NCBI GenBank assembly: GCA_036873135.1
Contig: JAPTYO010000004.1
Coordinates: 41,511,105-41,575,104 of the forward strand
DNA length: 64,000 nt
Direction: 5' to 3'
Origin: Clarkia xantiana subsp. parviflora
Taxonomy: Eukaryota > Streptophyta > Magnoliopsida > Myrtales > Onagraceae
Shown: positions 21,275 to 31,313 of the stretch, piece after piece
How positions within the stretch are numbered: position 1 is the first letter of the stretch
Layout: the number at the start of each line of letters is the position of its first letter
Position numbers and translations under genes: made by a program
Notes under the pieces: model-generated
Told to the model about the DNA's origin: nothing
Databases searched by the model: none
What the model saw: the letters and a program-made list of their open reading frames with translations, nothing else

Positions 21275-21801
21275 TTTGCCCCCAAGACATGAGGGACTTT
21301 TAGTTCGTCGTGTCTTTCCAACTCCCGATTTTTTCCAATACTAGAGTCGGGGATCTATTCCTTAGCTCAGTCATCTACGGTTATCAGTCTTCTCCTCCAC
21401 GTTTCCTCAGGGTTTTATGGATAACTGCTATATCCAAAGGTCTCTTCGATTCTCTAGTGCATTAAATGCAGCAGATAATGGAGTGACGTCCTCAGTACCC
21501 GTGCCTGACTCTCTGTGTCTGCTTTCTCTGAAAAGTGTTTTTCAGGATATTTCATCATTGCGTCTGCGGCAGTTCCGCACGTTTCATCTCAACGGTCCGG
21601 ATCAGAATGCTTTCATTTCGATGGTTCAGATTGAACCGTCCCTTCGACTGTCCTCTTTGTCTATAAAATCCTAACCATGGGCACAGTTTCACTTTACCAT
21701 TTATAAATTTTCGAAAGCTTTCTGCAACTCTTGAGTCCTTAGCGTTTCTTCGGCCATCTTTCCGGCAATGTCAGGTTCATTCTTCCAACCTCCCATTATC
21801 A
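21275..21801 (+). promoter_or_regulatory. Promoter region of the G2 antisense gene
   Basis: No gene. After the polypurine tract the region carries TATAAAATCC at 21662, the counterpart of the boxes in G1 and G3, 140 bases before the antisense ATG. Confidence 0.5.
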
Positions 21802-22202
21802 TGTCGGGTAAATATTTCTTCTCTATTGTTCGTCTTCATCTTTGCTTAGTTTGGTTATTATTTCCCGGAGAAACCTAACGTGCCTTTCAACGGCTGCTTT
21901 CAGATAGGGGGTCTGGTTTCGAGGGAAGGAAGCCTTTCAACTTCGACCATGTTCTGAATGAGATTTCCAGCACTGCTTATGATGCAGCTCTCCGGGAAGG
22001 ATGTATCATTTCCACCAAAGAAGCCGATGCTCAAGGCCGGAAATGCATACCACAAGTTCAGAGTGAAGAGGAACTACTTCTTCATCGAAAACTCCTCGAT
22101 CCCATGACCCCGATAGCCGATCCTCCAACGGCTGATCCTGTGGGGCCTTCTGCCACTAACTCCGTGGACCCAGCTGCTGTCAACGCTGCCGACCAGGACT
22201 AA
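21802..22202 (+). CDS. Shortened antisense gene of G2 (101 residues, one intron)
   Basis: Exon 1 is ATGTCGG (21802-21808); the intron runs from GTAAAT to TTTCAG (21809-21903); exon 2 is 21904-22202, ending TAA. The join is open for 101 residues. The N-terminus (GFEGRKPF, VLNEISSTAYDAALREGC) matches the G1 and G3 antisense proteins. The C-terminus (DPAAVNAADQD) matches their last residues. The domain and coiled-coil part between are gone, about 2.2 kb compared with G1. Start, first intron and stop are kept in frame. It is probably a deletion relic; whether the short protein is made is unknown. Confidence 0.6.
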
Positions 22203-22309
22203 GTTTGAATGTTTACTTTTTAGAGTCCTTGTATCCTCTTCTCTTTTGTCCTCGTTGGGCCCTCGAGCCCTTATCAATATCAGGCTTCTTTAGCTCCGGT
22301 CGTTGTACT

Positions 22310-23255
22310 TCTCCGGGTGACTTTACTATACGCGCTTAGGTCGAAACCTCGACACTTAAGACATTCTCGTACGTCCTTCCCGACGATTTAACAACCCGCA
22401 CCACTTAAGGCGACTTAGCATCGAGTGCATCACTTAAGACGACTTAGTTCTTAGCAGTCGAAACTTCGATACTTAAGAATTTCTCATACGTCCTTCCCGA
22501 CGATTTAATAACTTGCACCACTTAAGGCGACTTAATATCGAGTGCATCACTTAAGACGACTTAATCGTTACTTAGGGTAAACCTAAAGATCGTGCACCAC
22601 TTAAGGCGACTTAATCCCACGCATCACTTAAGACGACTTTTGGATGCTTAGAATAAATCTAAGTATTGTGCACCACTTAAGGCGGCTTGATCTCGTGCAC
22701 CACTGAAGGCGACTTTCATCGTGCACCACTGAAGGCGACTTTCATCGTGCACCACTGAAGGCGACTTTCATCGTGCACCACTGAAGGCGACTTTCATCGT
22801 GCACCACTGAAGGCGACTTTCATCGTGCACCACTGAAGGCGACTTTCTTCGTGCACCACTGAAGGCGACTTTCGTCGTGCACCACTGAAGGCGACTTTCG
22901 TCGTGCACCACTGAAGGCGACTTTCGTCGTGCACCACTGAAGGCGACTTTCGTCGTGCACCACTGAAGGCGACTTTCGTCTTGCACCACGGAAGGCGACT
23001 TTCGTCGTGCACCACTGAAGGCGACTTTTCAGCTTGCGCCACTTAAGGCGACTTAATATCGTGCACCACTGAAGGCGACTTTCATCGTGCACCACTAAAG
23101 GCGACTTTTACACTTAGCATAAATCTAAGAATAACTCTTATTTTGGAAGCAACCTCTTTATTAATTGGCATAAGATAAGCTTACATCGAATTATGCGATA
23201 AACAGCATACACCACTTAAGGCGATTTTACATCGGGCACCACTTAAGGCGACTTT
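22310..23255. repeat. G2 tandem-repeat block
   Basis: Irregular units built on CACCACTTAAGGCGACTT occupy 22310-22690. A regular array of about fourteen 26-bp units (GTGCACCACTGAAGGCGACT plus TTCATC or TTCGTC) follows to about 23110. It lies between the antisense gene and the integrase end, as in G1 and G3. Reading frames that run through it only reflect the short period. Confidence 0.9.
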
Positions 23256-23257
23256 CT

Positions 23258-23688
23258 TCAAGCATGGTGTTTCTTCAAGTGTTCGCCACTGAAAGAATGC
23301 TTTAACGTTCTGCCATCGAGGTCTTCCAACTTGTATGCGTTCGGAGCTGGCATCCCCACGATCTTATAAGGTCCTTCCCATTTTGGTGACATCTTGTTGA
23401 TTCGGTCCAAAAGGGTGAACTCGTTGCGACGCCAAACCAGCTCTCCGACGAAGAGCTGTCGGGACTTCACTCGCCGATTATAGTACCTGGCCGTCGCTAA
23501 GCGCATTCGTGCTTGGACTTCGTCGGCTTCCCGCCTTTTCTCTTCGAGTAGATCCAAGTCCAGGCGTCTCACTTCCTCGTTCGTCAGGGGCTCATAATAT
23601 CTCGTCCGATGGGATGCCACAGCTACCTCCACAGGAGCGACAGCTTCCGTGCCATAAACAAGGCCAAACGGAGTCTCTCCTGTTGATC
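23258..23688 (-). CDS. G2 integrase C-terminal part, cut by T1
   Basis: It reads STGETPFGLVYGTE through the integrase C-terminal domain (SPKWEGPYKIV) to LKKHHA and a stop at 23258. It joins the frame that ends at 31314 exactly when T1 and one GTTTG are removed, so the T1 insertion is the only interruption. Sequence on the minus strand beyond 23688 belongs to T1. Confidence 0.9.
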
Positions 23689-23693
23689 GTTTG

Positions 23694-25014
23694 TGTGAAC
23701 ACCCGATTTTTGCTCGGGAAAAATCCCGGGACATGGAGCGTGCAAATCATTTTTTGTCAGAATCATATCAACATGGATCTTGAATTGAAGCTCACAAAAT
23801 CACGAATGCAACAGAACTGACCGTAAATCAATCGGAGATCGTGATCGGAACTTACGACATTTTGAAGAAAATGCGGATAAAAGACAAAACAAATAATTAT
23901 ATTATATAAAAGGATGGGAAAGGGATAGAATTACACATCCCCGTGCATGGCATACCAATTTCATATATATATATATATATATATGGCTGCTAGGAGCCCA
24001 CGTCTCCCTCCTGTCACCAAGCAATTCATTGCCCATAATGCAACTTGCACAAGTTGTTCATTAAAGAAGAAAAATCAGACTTTCTTCTATAAATAGGGGA
24101 CTTGAACGACAGCAAATGGGAGAGAGCAAAATCCAGAGAGGTGGTTCCATTCCATAGTGTTTGAGAGACCGAGTGTTATTCCAAGAGTAATAGTTTTGTC
24201 GTATTGCGGGGAATTTGATAATTTATCGGTCCCGATTCCGACTATGGTATTTCATTTCATAATATATTAGGTAAATTCTCTTTTATTATATTGTTATTGT
24301 TATATATTTGATTAAAGTATATTTCATGTTTAAGAAGTATTTTACAATATGTTAATATTTCTATTTTGTATAATGTTATATATTTATGAAGGTTAATCTA
24401 AAAAAATGTTCCAAAAAAGCTTATTATTATATATATACGCATTATATGTTTTAGTTTTAGTTTTACTTATTATATATATGTGTATTATATACGCTTTCCA
24501 TTTTCTTTATTATTATTATATATATGTGCTCTTTTGTTCACTTACCTATACCACTATGTCAAATTATGTATATATATTTATTTAACGTGTCGTATTTTGC
24601 GTGTCTGTCCACATACATATTTTGTTTAACTTACAGCATTACTTTATATTCTCCCTAAATATCGTTTAGTATATATTTAAATCTTTTATGCATATAATCA
24701 TGATAATAAAATAAAAATGGCAAAATGACAAACTAAGTACCGAAAGGGCGATTTTTCTAGCTTCCGAGCTTTTAAAACGTAACCGAACCCCCGGACCCAT
24801 AACTCTGGACGCAGACCATTTTTTAAACCCTAGGTTGCTATAATACAACCTAAGAGATTTTAGGATTCCGACTAGCCTTAATTAGTCGGTGGCGACTCTA
24901 TTTTTATCACATACCCGGGTAATCCAATTTGCCCTGATTTTTACACTAAAAGATTTGTTACAAAAATGCCACCAAAAAAACCGAGCCGGGCCGGATCATT
25001 TCCGACGTCCGACA
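23694..25014 (+). repeat. T1 5' LTR
   Basis: It is 1321 bp, TGTGAACACCCG to CCGACA. A TATA-like box (TATAAATAGGGG) lies at about 24090. Its 3' part (GGCGATTTTTCTAGCTTCCG, later TAGTCGGTGGCGACTCTATT) has counterparts in the T2 LTR. Confidence 0.93.
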
Positions 25015-26088
25015 TTTTGGCGACTCTGCTGGGGATCATTTTGAGGGTTCAGGCTTTTTATGTTTGTCTTGTCATTGTTATTTTGTTATTATGATTATGT
25101 CTGGACTAATTGTTTGTTCATGTTTGCAGTGTTTATTTAAAAAAAAAAAAAAACAGAAAAAAAATATTTTTTTAATGCATGACTACATTGAATGCTTTGC
25201 ACGTTTTTCACGCACGTTTTGTTTACATGTCACCCACTCGAAACTGGAGTATTTTAAAAAAAACCTAGGGGGTTGAGTAAGAGAATACGGCCAGTAGCGG
25301 TTACAACCGCCGGCACGTCTCCGAAAGCCCAACTCGATGATTGAAAAGGGCCTGTGATCCCCTTTATGGGGTAAGGTACCTTTCGATTCGGGAACCTTTA
25401 GAAATCCCCTCCAGAAAAAGCGAAGCTCTACACCGTGCGAAGCAATCAATAAGTCATTTTTCTCTCGAGATCATATTTGTAGTTGTATTTGTATTTTTAT
25501 TTTTTGCCCCTAGTTCTCTTGTATAGGTTGGGGCATTAACAGTCTTGTAAGTTAGAATTTTCATTAAGATAGTCGAGCCTTTTGTGTATTTTCTTTGCTT
25601 GAATCATATTTATGTATTGTATTCCGACGGTAGGAAAGTATTCATCTTTAATCTTGCATTGCATCATGTATTATAACCGGGCATAGTCATCAATCATATG
25701 ATTTCTCATTATAGATTATTTCTCGACCACAAAGCACTCTCAAATTGGAATGACGATCGTGATAACAGTCCCAACCAAAATATTATTTTATCATGAGATG
25801 TCTGAACCTCTTGAAATATCATGATACCGCGGTCTATGATTGTCATCCCGAGAACCTGGAATTTTATGAGTGTCTCAAATTTACCTCTTACGAGAAGTAA
25901 TCTATAATTAGAAATCATTAATATTTCAAACATTTGGGAGTTTCAATATCATAGAATTGATGACTACCTTTTTCAAAAGCCATGCATTTTTGTACATATG
26001 TTATTCCTTCTAAATATCTGTTTTATTTTAGGTACACCTGGCCCAAAGGAGCCCCATTCGAACTCGTTCCTTCACGCTGAGAGGGCAA
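25015..26088 (+). other. T1 primer site and leader
   Basis: The primer site TTGGCGACTCTGCTGGGGA at 25017 fits the tRNA-Arg type used by Ogre elements. The leader has no gene. A segment at 25265-25440 (GTAAGAGAATACGGCCAGTA, CGCCGGCACGTCTCCGAAA, then a GGGAACCT block) is matched in T2 at about 37680-37840, so it is conserved between the two elements. A TTTTAGG pyrimidine-AG stretch just before gag might be a splice acceptor. Confidence 0.7.
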
Positions 26089-27669
26089 ATGGAACAACAA
26101 AACCAGCAAGTGCCACCACCACCACCTCTGACTCCTGAGGAGAGGATGACCCGTCTCGAGCAGTCTAATCAGCGAACAAATGATAGGATGGAACAATCCA
26201 ATGCTCAGACACAACAAAGCATAACGGTTCTCTCTACGAATATGGAACGACTCCTTGCTTTATTTGAGGCTCAAGCTACTATTGCTGCAACTATTCCACC
26301 CCCTCAAGGGATTCCCATTCAACCTGCTCAAGCAATGCATATCCCACTTACGCCAGCAATGCCTGAAGTGCTTCCAGGAGTCCTACCAACGGGCGTCCCG
26401 GACAACCCTGTCCCAGTTACACTTAACCACCCTCCCATTCAGATGCAAGAGGACGATGTGCAACCGCGACATAATATAGATCCCATCCCTGTGGTTCCAC
26501 GTGGCGTCCCCTACCACGTCATTCAGAACGCCGGTAATGCTTCAAGTCATGGGGCAATTTCCTCCCCCCCATTTCTCGTCGAGAACGAGCACGACAAGCG
26601 CCTCAAGATGATCGAGGACAAAATGAAGACCATGCAAGGTTTTGAGCGGTATGGAGGAGTCTCTTACAACGACTTCTGCCTATTTCCATATATGACGGTG
26701 CTAGAGAAATTCAAGCTCCCTGAATTTGAGAAGTATGACGGTACTGGACATCCAATTATCCACCTTCGCATTTACTATACCAAGATGGCTCAGCATCGCC
26801 ATCACGAAAAGTTTGTGATTCAAACCTTCCAGGAGAGTTTGAGGGGAGAAGCTTTAGTGTGGTTCTCTGGGCTAAACGCGCAAGATATTCCCACTTGGGA
26901 TGAATTGTGTAGCAGATTCGTAAGTCAGTATCAGTATAATCTTGACACCACTCCTACCTTACTGGATCTTCAAGGCATGGAAATGAAATCGGGGCAATCT
27001 TTCCGAGACTATTTACTTGAATTCAGGAACAAGGCCAATGCTATCGTCCCGGCAGTTACGGAAAAGATTTCAGTCCCGATATTCATCAACACGCTTAAAG
27101 GTGCTCATTACACGCATACGCTCTCCCATGTATCATCAAGTTTTGCTAGCCTCGTTTCTCTCGGAGAAATTATCGATATGGGGCTTCGAACCGGTAAGTT
27201 GAAAGACCCGCTCAAAGATGTTGCTAATGACCCTACAAAGAAGGCGATATTCAAGAAGATAGTTGTTAATGAAGGCATCAATGCGGTCTATCCAACCCAG
27301 CCTTTGCATGTCACATTATCAACCCAGTCAGGGCCAGCTCAGGGGGAAGTTCAGAGGCCGTCGTACCGCCAATTCACCGTTCTACCTGTGCCACAGGCCC
27401 AACTCTTCAAATTGCTCGTGGAAAAAGGCTTGCTAGTTGGAGAGCCAGCCCACGCAGATTACAAATTTTTTGCTAAATTCCAAGGCCCCAAGGCACAGTG
27501 CAGTTACCATCTCGGGTTATATGGACATTCAACTGACCATTGCCCAAAGCTAAGGCACAAGATTCAGGACTTAATTGACAGCAAGGACTTAATTTTCAAC
27601 CCAGTTGCTCCACCAAATGTCAACAGCAATCCTCTCCCTGACCATGTCGCTTCCTCAAGCAACAAATAG
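26089..27669 (+). CDS. gag: T1 gag polyprotein
   Basis: Intact, 526 residues. A glutamine/proline-rich N-terminus with an amphipathic helix (MTRLEQSNQRTNDRMEQS) and a long proline-rich linker come first. The capsid domain is at about residues 200-370 (EKFKLPEFEKYDGTGHPIIH, ALVWFSGL, WDELCSRFVSQY). The C-terminal zinc-knuckle variant is CSYHLGLYGHSTDHC near residue 470. Gag forms the particle and packages RNA. The ATG at 26089 is chosen because the same ATGG(A/G)(A/G)CAACAAAA context survives at the start of the decayed gag region in T2 (39179). No pol follows, unusual for a Gypsy element of this size. Confidence 0.92.
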   Translation: MEQQNQQVPPPPPLTPEERMTRLEQSNQRTNDRMEQSNAQTQQSITVLSTNMERLLALFEAQATIAATIPPPQGIPIQPAQAMHIPLTPAMPEVLPGVLPTGVPDNPVPVTLNHPPIQMQEDDVQPRHNIDPIPVVPRGVPYHVIQNAGNASSHGAISSPPFLVENEHDKRLKMIEDKMKTMQGFERYGGVSYNDFCLFPYMTVLEKFKLPEFEKYDGTGHPIIHLRIYYTKMAQHRHHEKFVIQTFQESLRGEALVWFSGLNAQDIPTWDELCSRFVSQYQYNLDTTPTLLDLQGMEMKSGQSFRDYLLEFRNKANAIVPAVTEKISVPIFINTLKGAHYTHTLSHVSSSFASLVSLGEIIDMGLRTGKLKDPLKDVANDPTKKAIFKKIVVNEGINAVYPTQPLHVTLSTQSGPAQGEVQRPSYRQFTVLPVPQAQLFKLLVEKGLLVGEPAHADYKFFAKFQGPKAQCSYHLGLYGHSTDHCPKLRHKIQDLIDSKDLIFNPVAPPNVNSNPLPDHVASSSNK

Positions 27670-28137
27670 TCAAGATGATTTAAGGGATCAGACATGGATC
27701 TTTATCTGCATTATTTTGTTATTCACCGTATCTGGTAGAAGGGATTTTTTCCTTATCTTTTGAATTAATGAATAATAAGTTTGAATTATAATGTGTCAGT
27801 GTTAAATGCTCAAATCATGTGATTTATGCCTTCGATATTTTCTCATCTCTTCCATATTGCGACAGGTAAAATCGGTCGGATTAATTCTCAGAAGATGCAA
27901 TGAAGTGAAACTTGACATGTCAAGATGGTTAATGGTTACAAAGAACCGATCAGAATATAGCGACGCTTTTCCACTTGGACGCCAAGGCCTGCAGACCGCA
28001 CTTTCATGACAACAGGCAAATTTGAAAAGGGAGTTTCTTTTGAACACCTTATTTGAATCATATATTACTCATGATGAGATTGCATGCATATACCTGTTAG
28101 GATGTTGACATCTCAACACCCTACCCAAATCAGATGA
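27670..28137 (+). other. T1 sequence after gag
   Basis: No gene recognised. This is where protease and RT would begin in a full element; no trace of them is visible. Confidence 0.5.
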
Positions 28138-28565
28138 TTATGTGCAAGTCGGATATAATTCCGCACAAATCGGATATAATTCCGTGCAAGTCGGATATAA
28201 TTCCGCACAAATCGGATTTGATTCCGTGCAAGTCGGATATAATTCCGCACAAATCGGATATAATTCCGTGCAAGTCGGATACAATTCCGCACAAATCGGA
28301 TTTGATTCCGTGCAAGTCGGATATAATTCCGCACAAATCGGATATAATTCCGTGCAAGTCGGATATAATTCCGCACAAATCGGATTTGATTCCGTGCAAG
28401 TCGGATATAATTCCGCACAAATCGGATATAATTCCGTGCAAGTCGGATATAATTTCGCACAAATCGGATTTGATTCCGTGCAAGTCGGATATAATTCCGC
28501 ACAAATCGGATATGATTCCGTGCAAGTCGGATATAATTCCGCACAAGTCGCATATGATTGCGCAC
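28138..28565. repeat. T1 21-bp tandem array
   Basis: About twenty 21-bp units alternate between ATTCCGTGCAAGTCGGATAT and ATTCCGCACAAATCGGATAT forms. Because 21 is a multiple of three, several frames on both strands stay open for about 150 codons. That is a property of the period, not evidence for genes. There are no unique spacers, so it is not a CRISPR-like array. Confidence 0.95.
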
Positions 28566-28599
28566 CCATCAGGAAGCCGACATCTCGGCAACCTTTGTT

Positions 28600-28735
28600 A
28601 ACTCGCGTATTTTTACGCCTTATTAACTTGCGTGTTTTCACGCCTTATTAACTCGCGTGTGTTCACGCCTTATTAACTTGCGTATTTTTACGCCTTATTA
28701 ACTCGCGTATGTTTACGCACCCCGTTAGGATGTCG
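28600..28735. repeat. T1 short repeats (about 27-bp units)
   Basis: About five units of CGTATTTTTACGCCTTATTAACT(C/T)G follow the 21-bp array. The TCTCGGCAA motif brackets them on both sides (28582 and 28740). Confidence 0.8.
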
Positions 28736-29993
28736 AAATCTCGGCAAGCTTTCTCTAACTTCAAGTCGCATTGCGCACCTTATCATATCATTTTCTACCA
28801 TGTTTAACTCTTGTTCTCATATATATTTTTGAATAATTGCAGTTGTCCCTCTGAAGGAGCCCTCTCACTTTATCTTTGTCTGGCTAACTTGGCAAATGTT
28901 TTACAGACGAAGATCAAAATATGGAAAAGCGGTAGCCATTTAAGCCACGACTAATGTTTATACACATCAGAGGTTAGTGCATGTTGTGTTGGATTTTCAA
29001 GAATTTCTCAAATATCAAAACACGTCCTAACACTAAAGAAGCAATCAATGATATTTTAGGCTGATCTTATATGCATGTAATGAGCAAGAAACTGAGAAAG
29101 GCTTATCTTTAATTATGTGAGAAGTTGATTTGAGTTGGACTTGATGCTATCATACTTGAACAAATCGGTAAAGATCAGTTACGCATTATAAAGGCATGGG
29201 AATTAGAGCAGCCCAAGGAAAAACCCGAAAAAAAAAATGGTGGATCTCCTTGGGAAGTTAAGGCAAGGACACTTACTTTCCCCCATACTATTCATTCCAT
29301 AATTCCCAATACTTTTCATCCATCCAAGTAAGTGTCTGAGTCTCGAAAAAAGAAAGAAGCCACATTCCCGTAACTCGCCTCTTGCCAATGGCTGATCTTA
29401 TAAATGTTTGATAATGTGATGATAGCAAAAAGTTCGACTCGAATAGACTGGAGCATAACTGAGGTATAAGAAATCTTGTTTGTGTTCATTACACGTGTAT
29501 AATATTGATATGAGATCTCAAGATATCTAAATTGAAATGTTAGGTGCACACACAAACACGAGAAATACTTGAAAAATTCTAACACAATGTGGGCTAACTC
29601 GGTATGTGTATTCTTATAAGTTAGGGCATGAAAATGCAACCACGTCTCCATAAGAGGATCCAAATGTCAAATATTTTGTAAAAAAAAAAAAGAGGATTTT
29701 ACAAAACGCTGATTTTCTCTCCAGATATTTAACATGTTACAGGTACAGTTGATTGCTGGTTCGAACTAGACGAGATTTTTTCGGCATAGTAATTAGACAA
29801 AGACGGCTCATGTGAGGGCTCTGACAAGAGGAAGCGGGATACACCCCTAAAGATCAAATCAGTATTTTTATCTCTGAACATGCATTTCAGAGAACACCCA
29901 GTCAGGCGAGAAAGGGATGAACCCCGAGCTCAAATGAATGTTCTTTATCTTTGAACATGCGTTTCAAAGAACACCTGTCCAAAGAGGGGCAAC
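28736..29993 (+). other. T1 3' non-coding region and polypurine tract
   Basis: No coding sequence recognised. Two related segments near 29870 and 29945 (TCTTTGAACATGCGTTTCA, AAGAACACC) form a short direct repeat. The polypurine tract CCAAAGAGGGGCAAC at 29979-29993 borders the 3' LTR. Confidence 0.7.
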
Positions 29994-31308
29994 TGTGAAC
30001 ACCCGATTTTTGCTCGGGAAAAATCCCGGGACATGGAGCGTGCAAATCATTTTTTGTCAGAATCATATCAACATGGATCTTGAATTGAAGCTCACAAAAT
30101 CACGAATGCAACAGAACTGACCGTAAATCAATCGGAGATCGTGATCGGAACTTACGACATTTTGAAGAAAATGCGGATAAAAGACAAAACAAATAATTAT
30201 ATTATATAAAAGGATGGGAAAGGGATAGAATTACACATCCCCGTGCATGGCATACCAATTTCATATATATATATATATGGCTGCTAGGAGCCCACGTCTC
30301 CCTCCTGTCACCAAGCAATTCATTGCCCATAATGCAACTTGCACAAGTTGTTCATTAAAGAAGAAAAATCAGTCTTTCTTCTATAAATAGGGGACTTGAA
30401 CGACAGCAAATGGGAGAGAGCAAAATCCAGAGAGGTGGTTCCATTCCATAGTGTTTGAGAGACCGAGTGTTATTCCAAGAGTAATAGTTTTGTCGTATTG
30501 CGGGGAATTTGATAATTTATCGGTCCCGATTCCGACTATGGTATTTCATTTCATAGTATATTAGGTAAATTCTCTTTTATTATATTGTTATTGTTATATA
30601 TTTGATTAAAGTATATTTCATGTTTAAGAAGTATTTTACAATATGTTAATATTTCTATTTTGTATAATGTTATATATTTATGAAGGTTAATCTAAAAAAA
30701 TGTTCCAAAAAAGCTTATTATTATATATATACGCATTATATGTTTTAGTTTTAGTTTTACTTATTATATATATGTGTATTATATACGCTTTCCATTTTCT
30801 TTATTATTATTATATATATGTGCTCTTTTGTTCACTTACCTATACCACTATGTCAAATTATGTATATATATTTATTTAACGTGTCGTATTTTGCGTGTCG
30901 GTCCACATACATATTTTGTTTAACTTACTGCATTACTTTATATTCTCCCTAAATATCGTTTAGTATATATTTAAATCTTTTATGCATATAATCATGATAA
31001 TAAAATAAAAATGGCAAAATGACAAACTAAGTACCGAAAGGGCGATTTTTCTAGCTTCCGAGCTTTTAAAACGTAACCGAACCCCCGGACCCATAACTCT
31101 GGACGCAGACCATTTTTTAAACCCTAGGTTGCTATAATACAACCTAGGAGATTTTAGGATTCCGACTAGCCTTAATTAGTCGGTGGCGACTCTATTTTTA
31201 TCACATACCCGGGTAATCCAATTTGCCCTGATTTTTACACTAAAAGATTTGTTACAAAAATGCCACCAAAAAAACCGAGCCGGGCCGGATCATTTCCGAC
31301 GTCCGACA
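29994..31308 (+). repeat. T1 3' LTR
   Basis: It is 1315 bp; about five substitutions and a 6-bp shorter AT run distinguish it from the 5' LTR. It is followed by GTTTG. Confidence 0.95.
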
Positions 31309-31313
31309 GTTTG

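Larger units (their letters stand above)
23694..31308 (+). mobile_element. T1: Ogre-like Gypsy element with gag only
   Basis: 7.6 kb, LTRs 23694-25014 and 29994-31308, target duplication GTTTG (23689-23693 and 31309-31313). The primer site is TTGGCGACTCTGCTGGGGA and the polypurine tract AAAGAGGGGCAAC. It encodes one intact gag frame and no protease, RT or integrase, so it needs proteins from elsewhere. The LTRs differ at about five bases plus an AT-repeat length change of 6 bp. It is at least as young as its host G2. Confidence 0.93.

Noticed and set aside
22768..23095. Repetitive proteins read from the G2 array, and the like at 45916-46358 in G3
   Set aside because: The 26-bp unit cycles through all frames and lacks stops by chance; the same array lies in non-coding position in both elements.
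28138..28565. CRISPR-like array
   Set aside because: Units are contiguous tandem repeats without unique spacers, in a plant retrotransposon. The same applies to 22690-23110 and 45850-46370.
28113..28651. Long open frames of 150-169 codons in several frames on both strands
   Set aside because: All come from a 21-bp repeat without stops; the period is a multiple of three, so openness carries no information.
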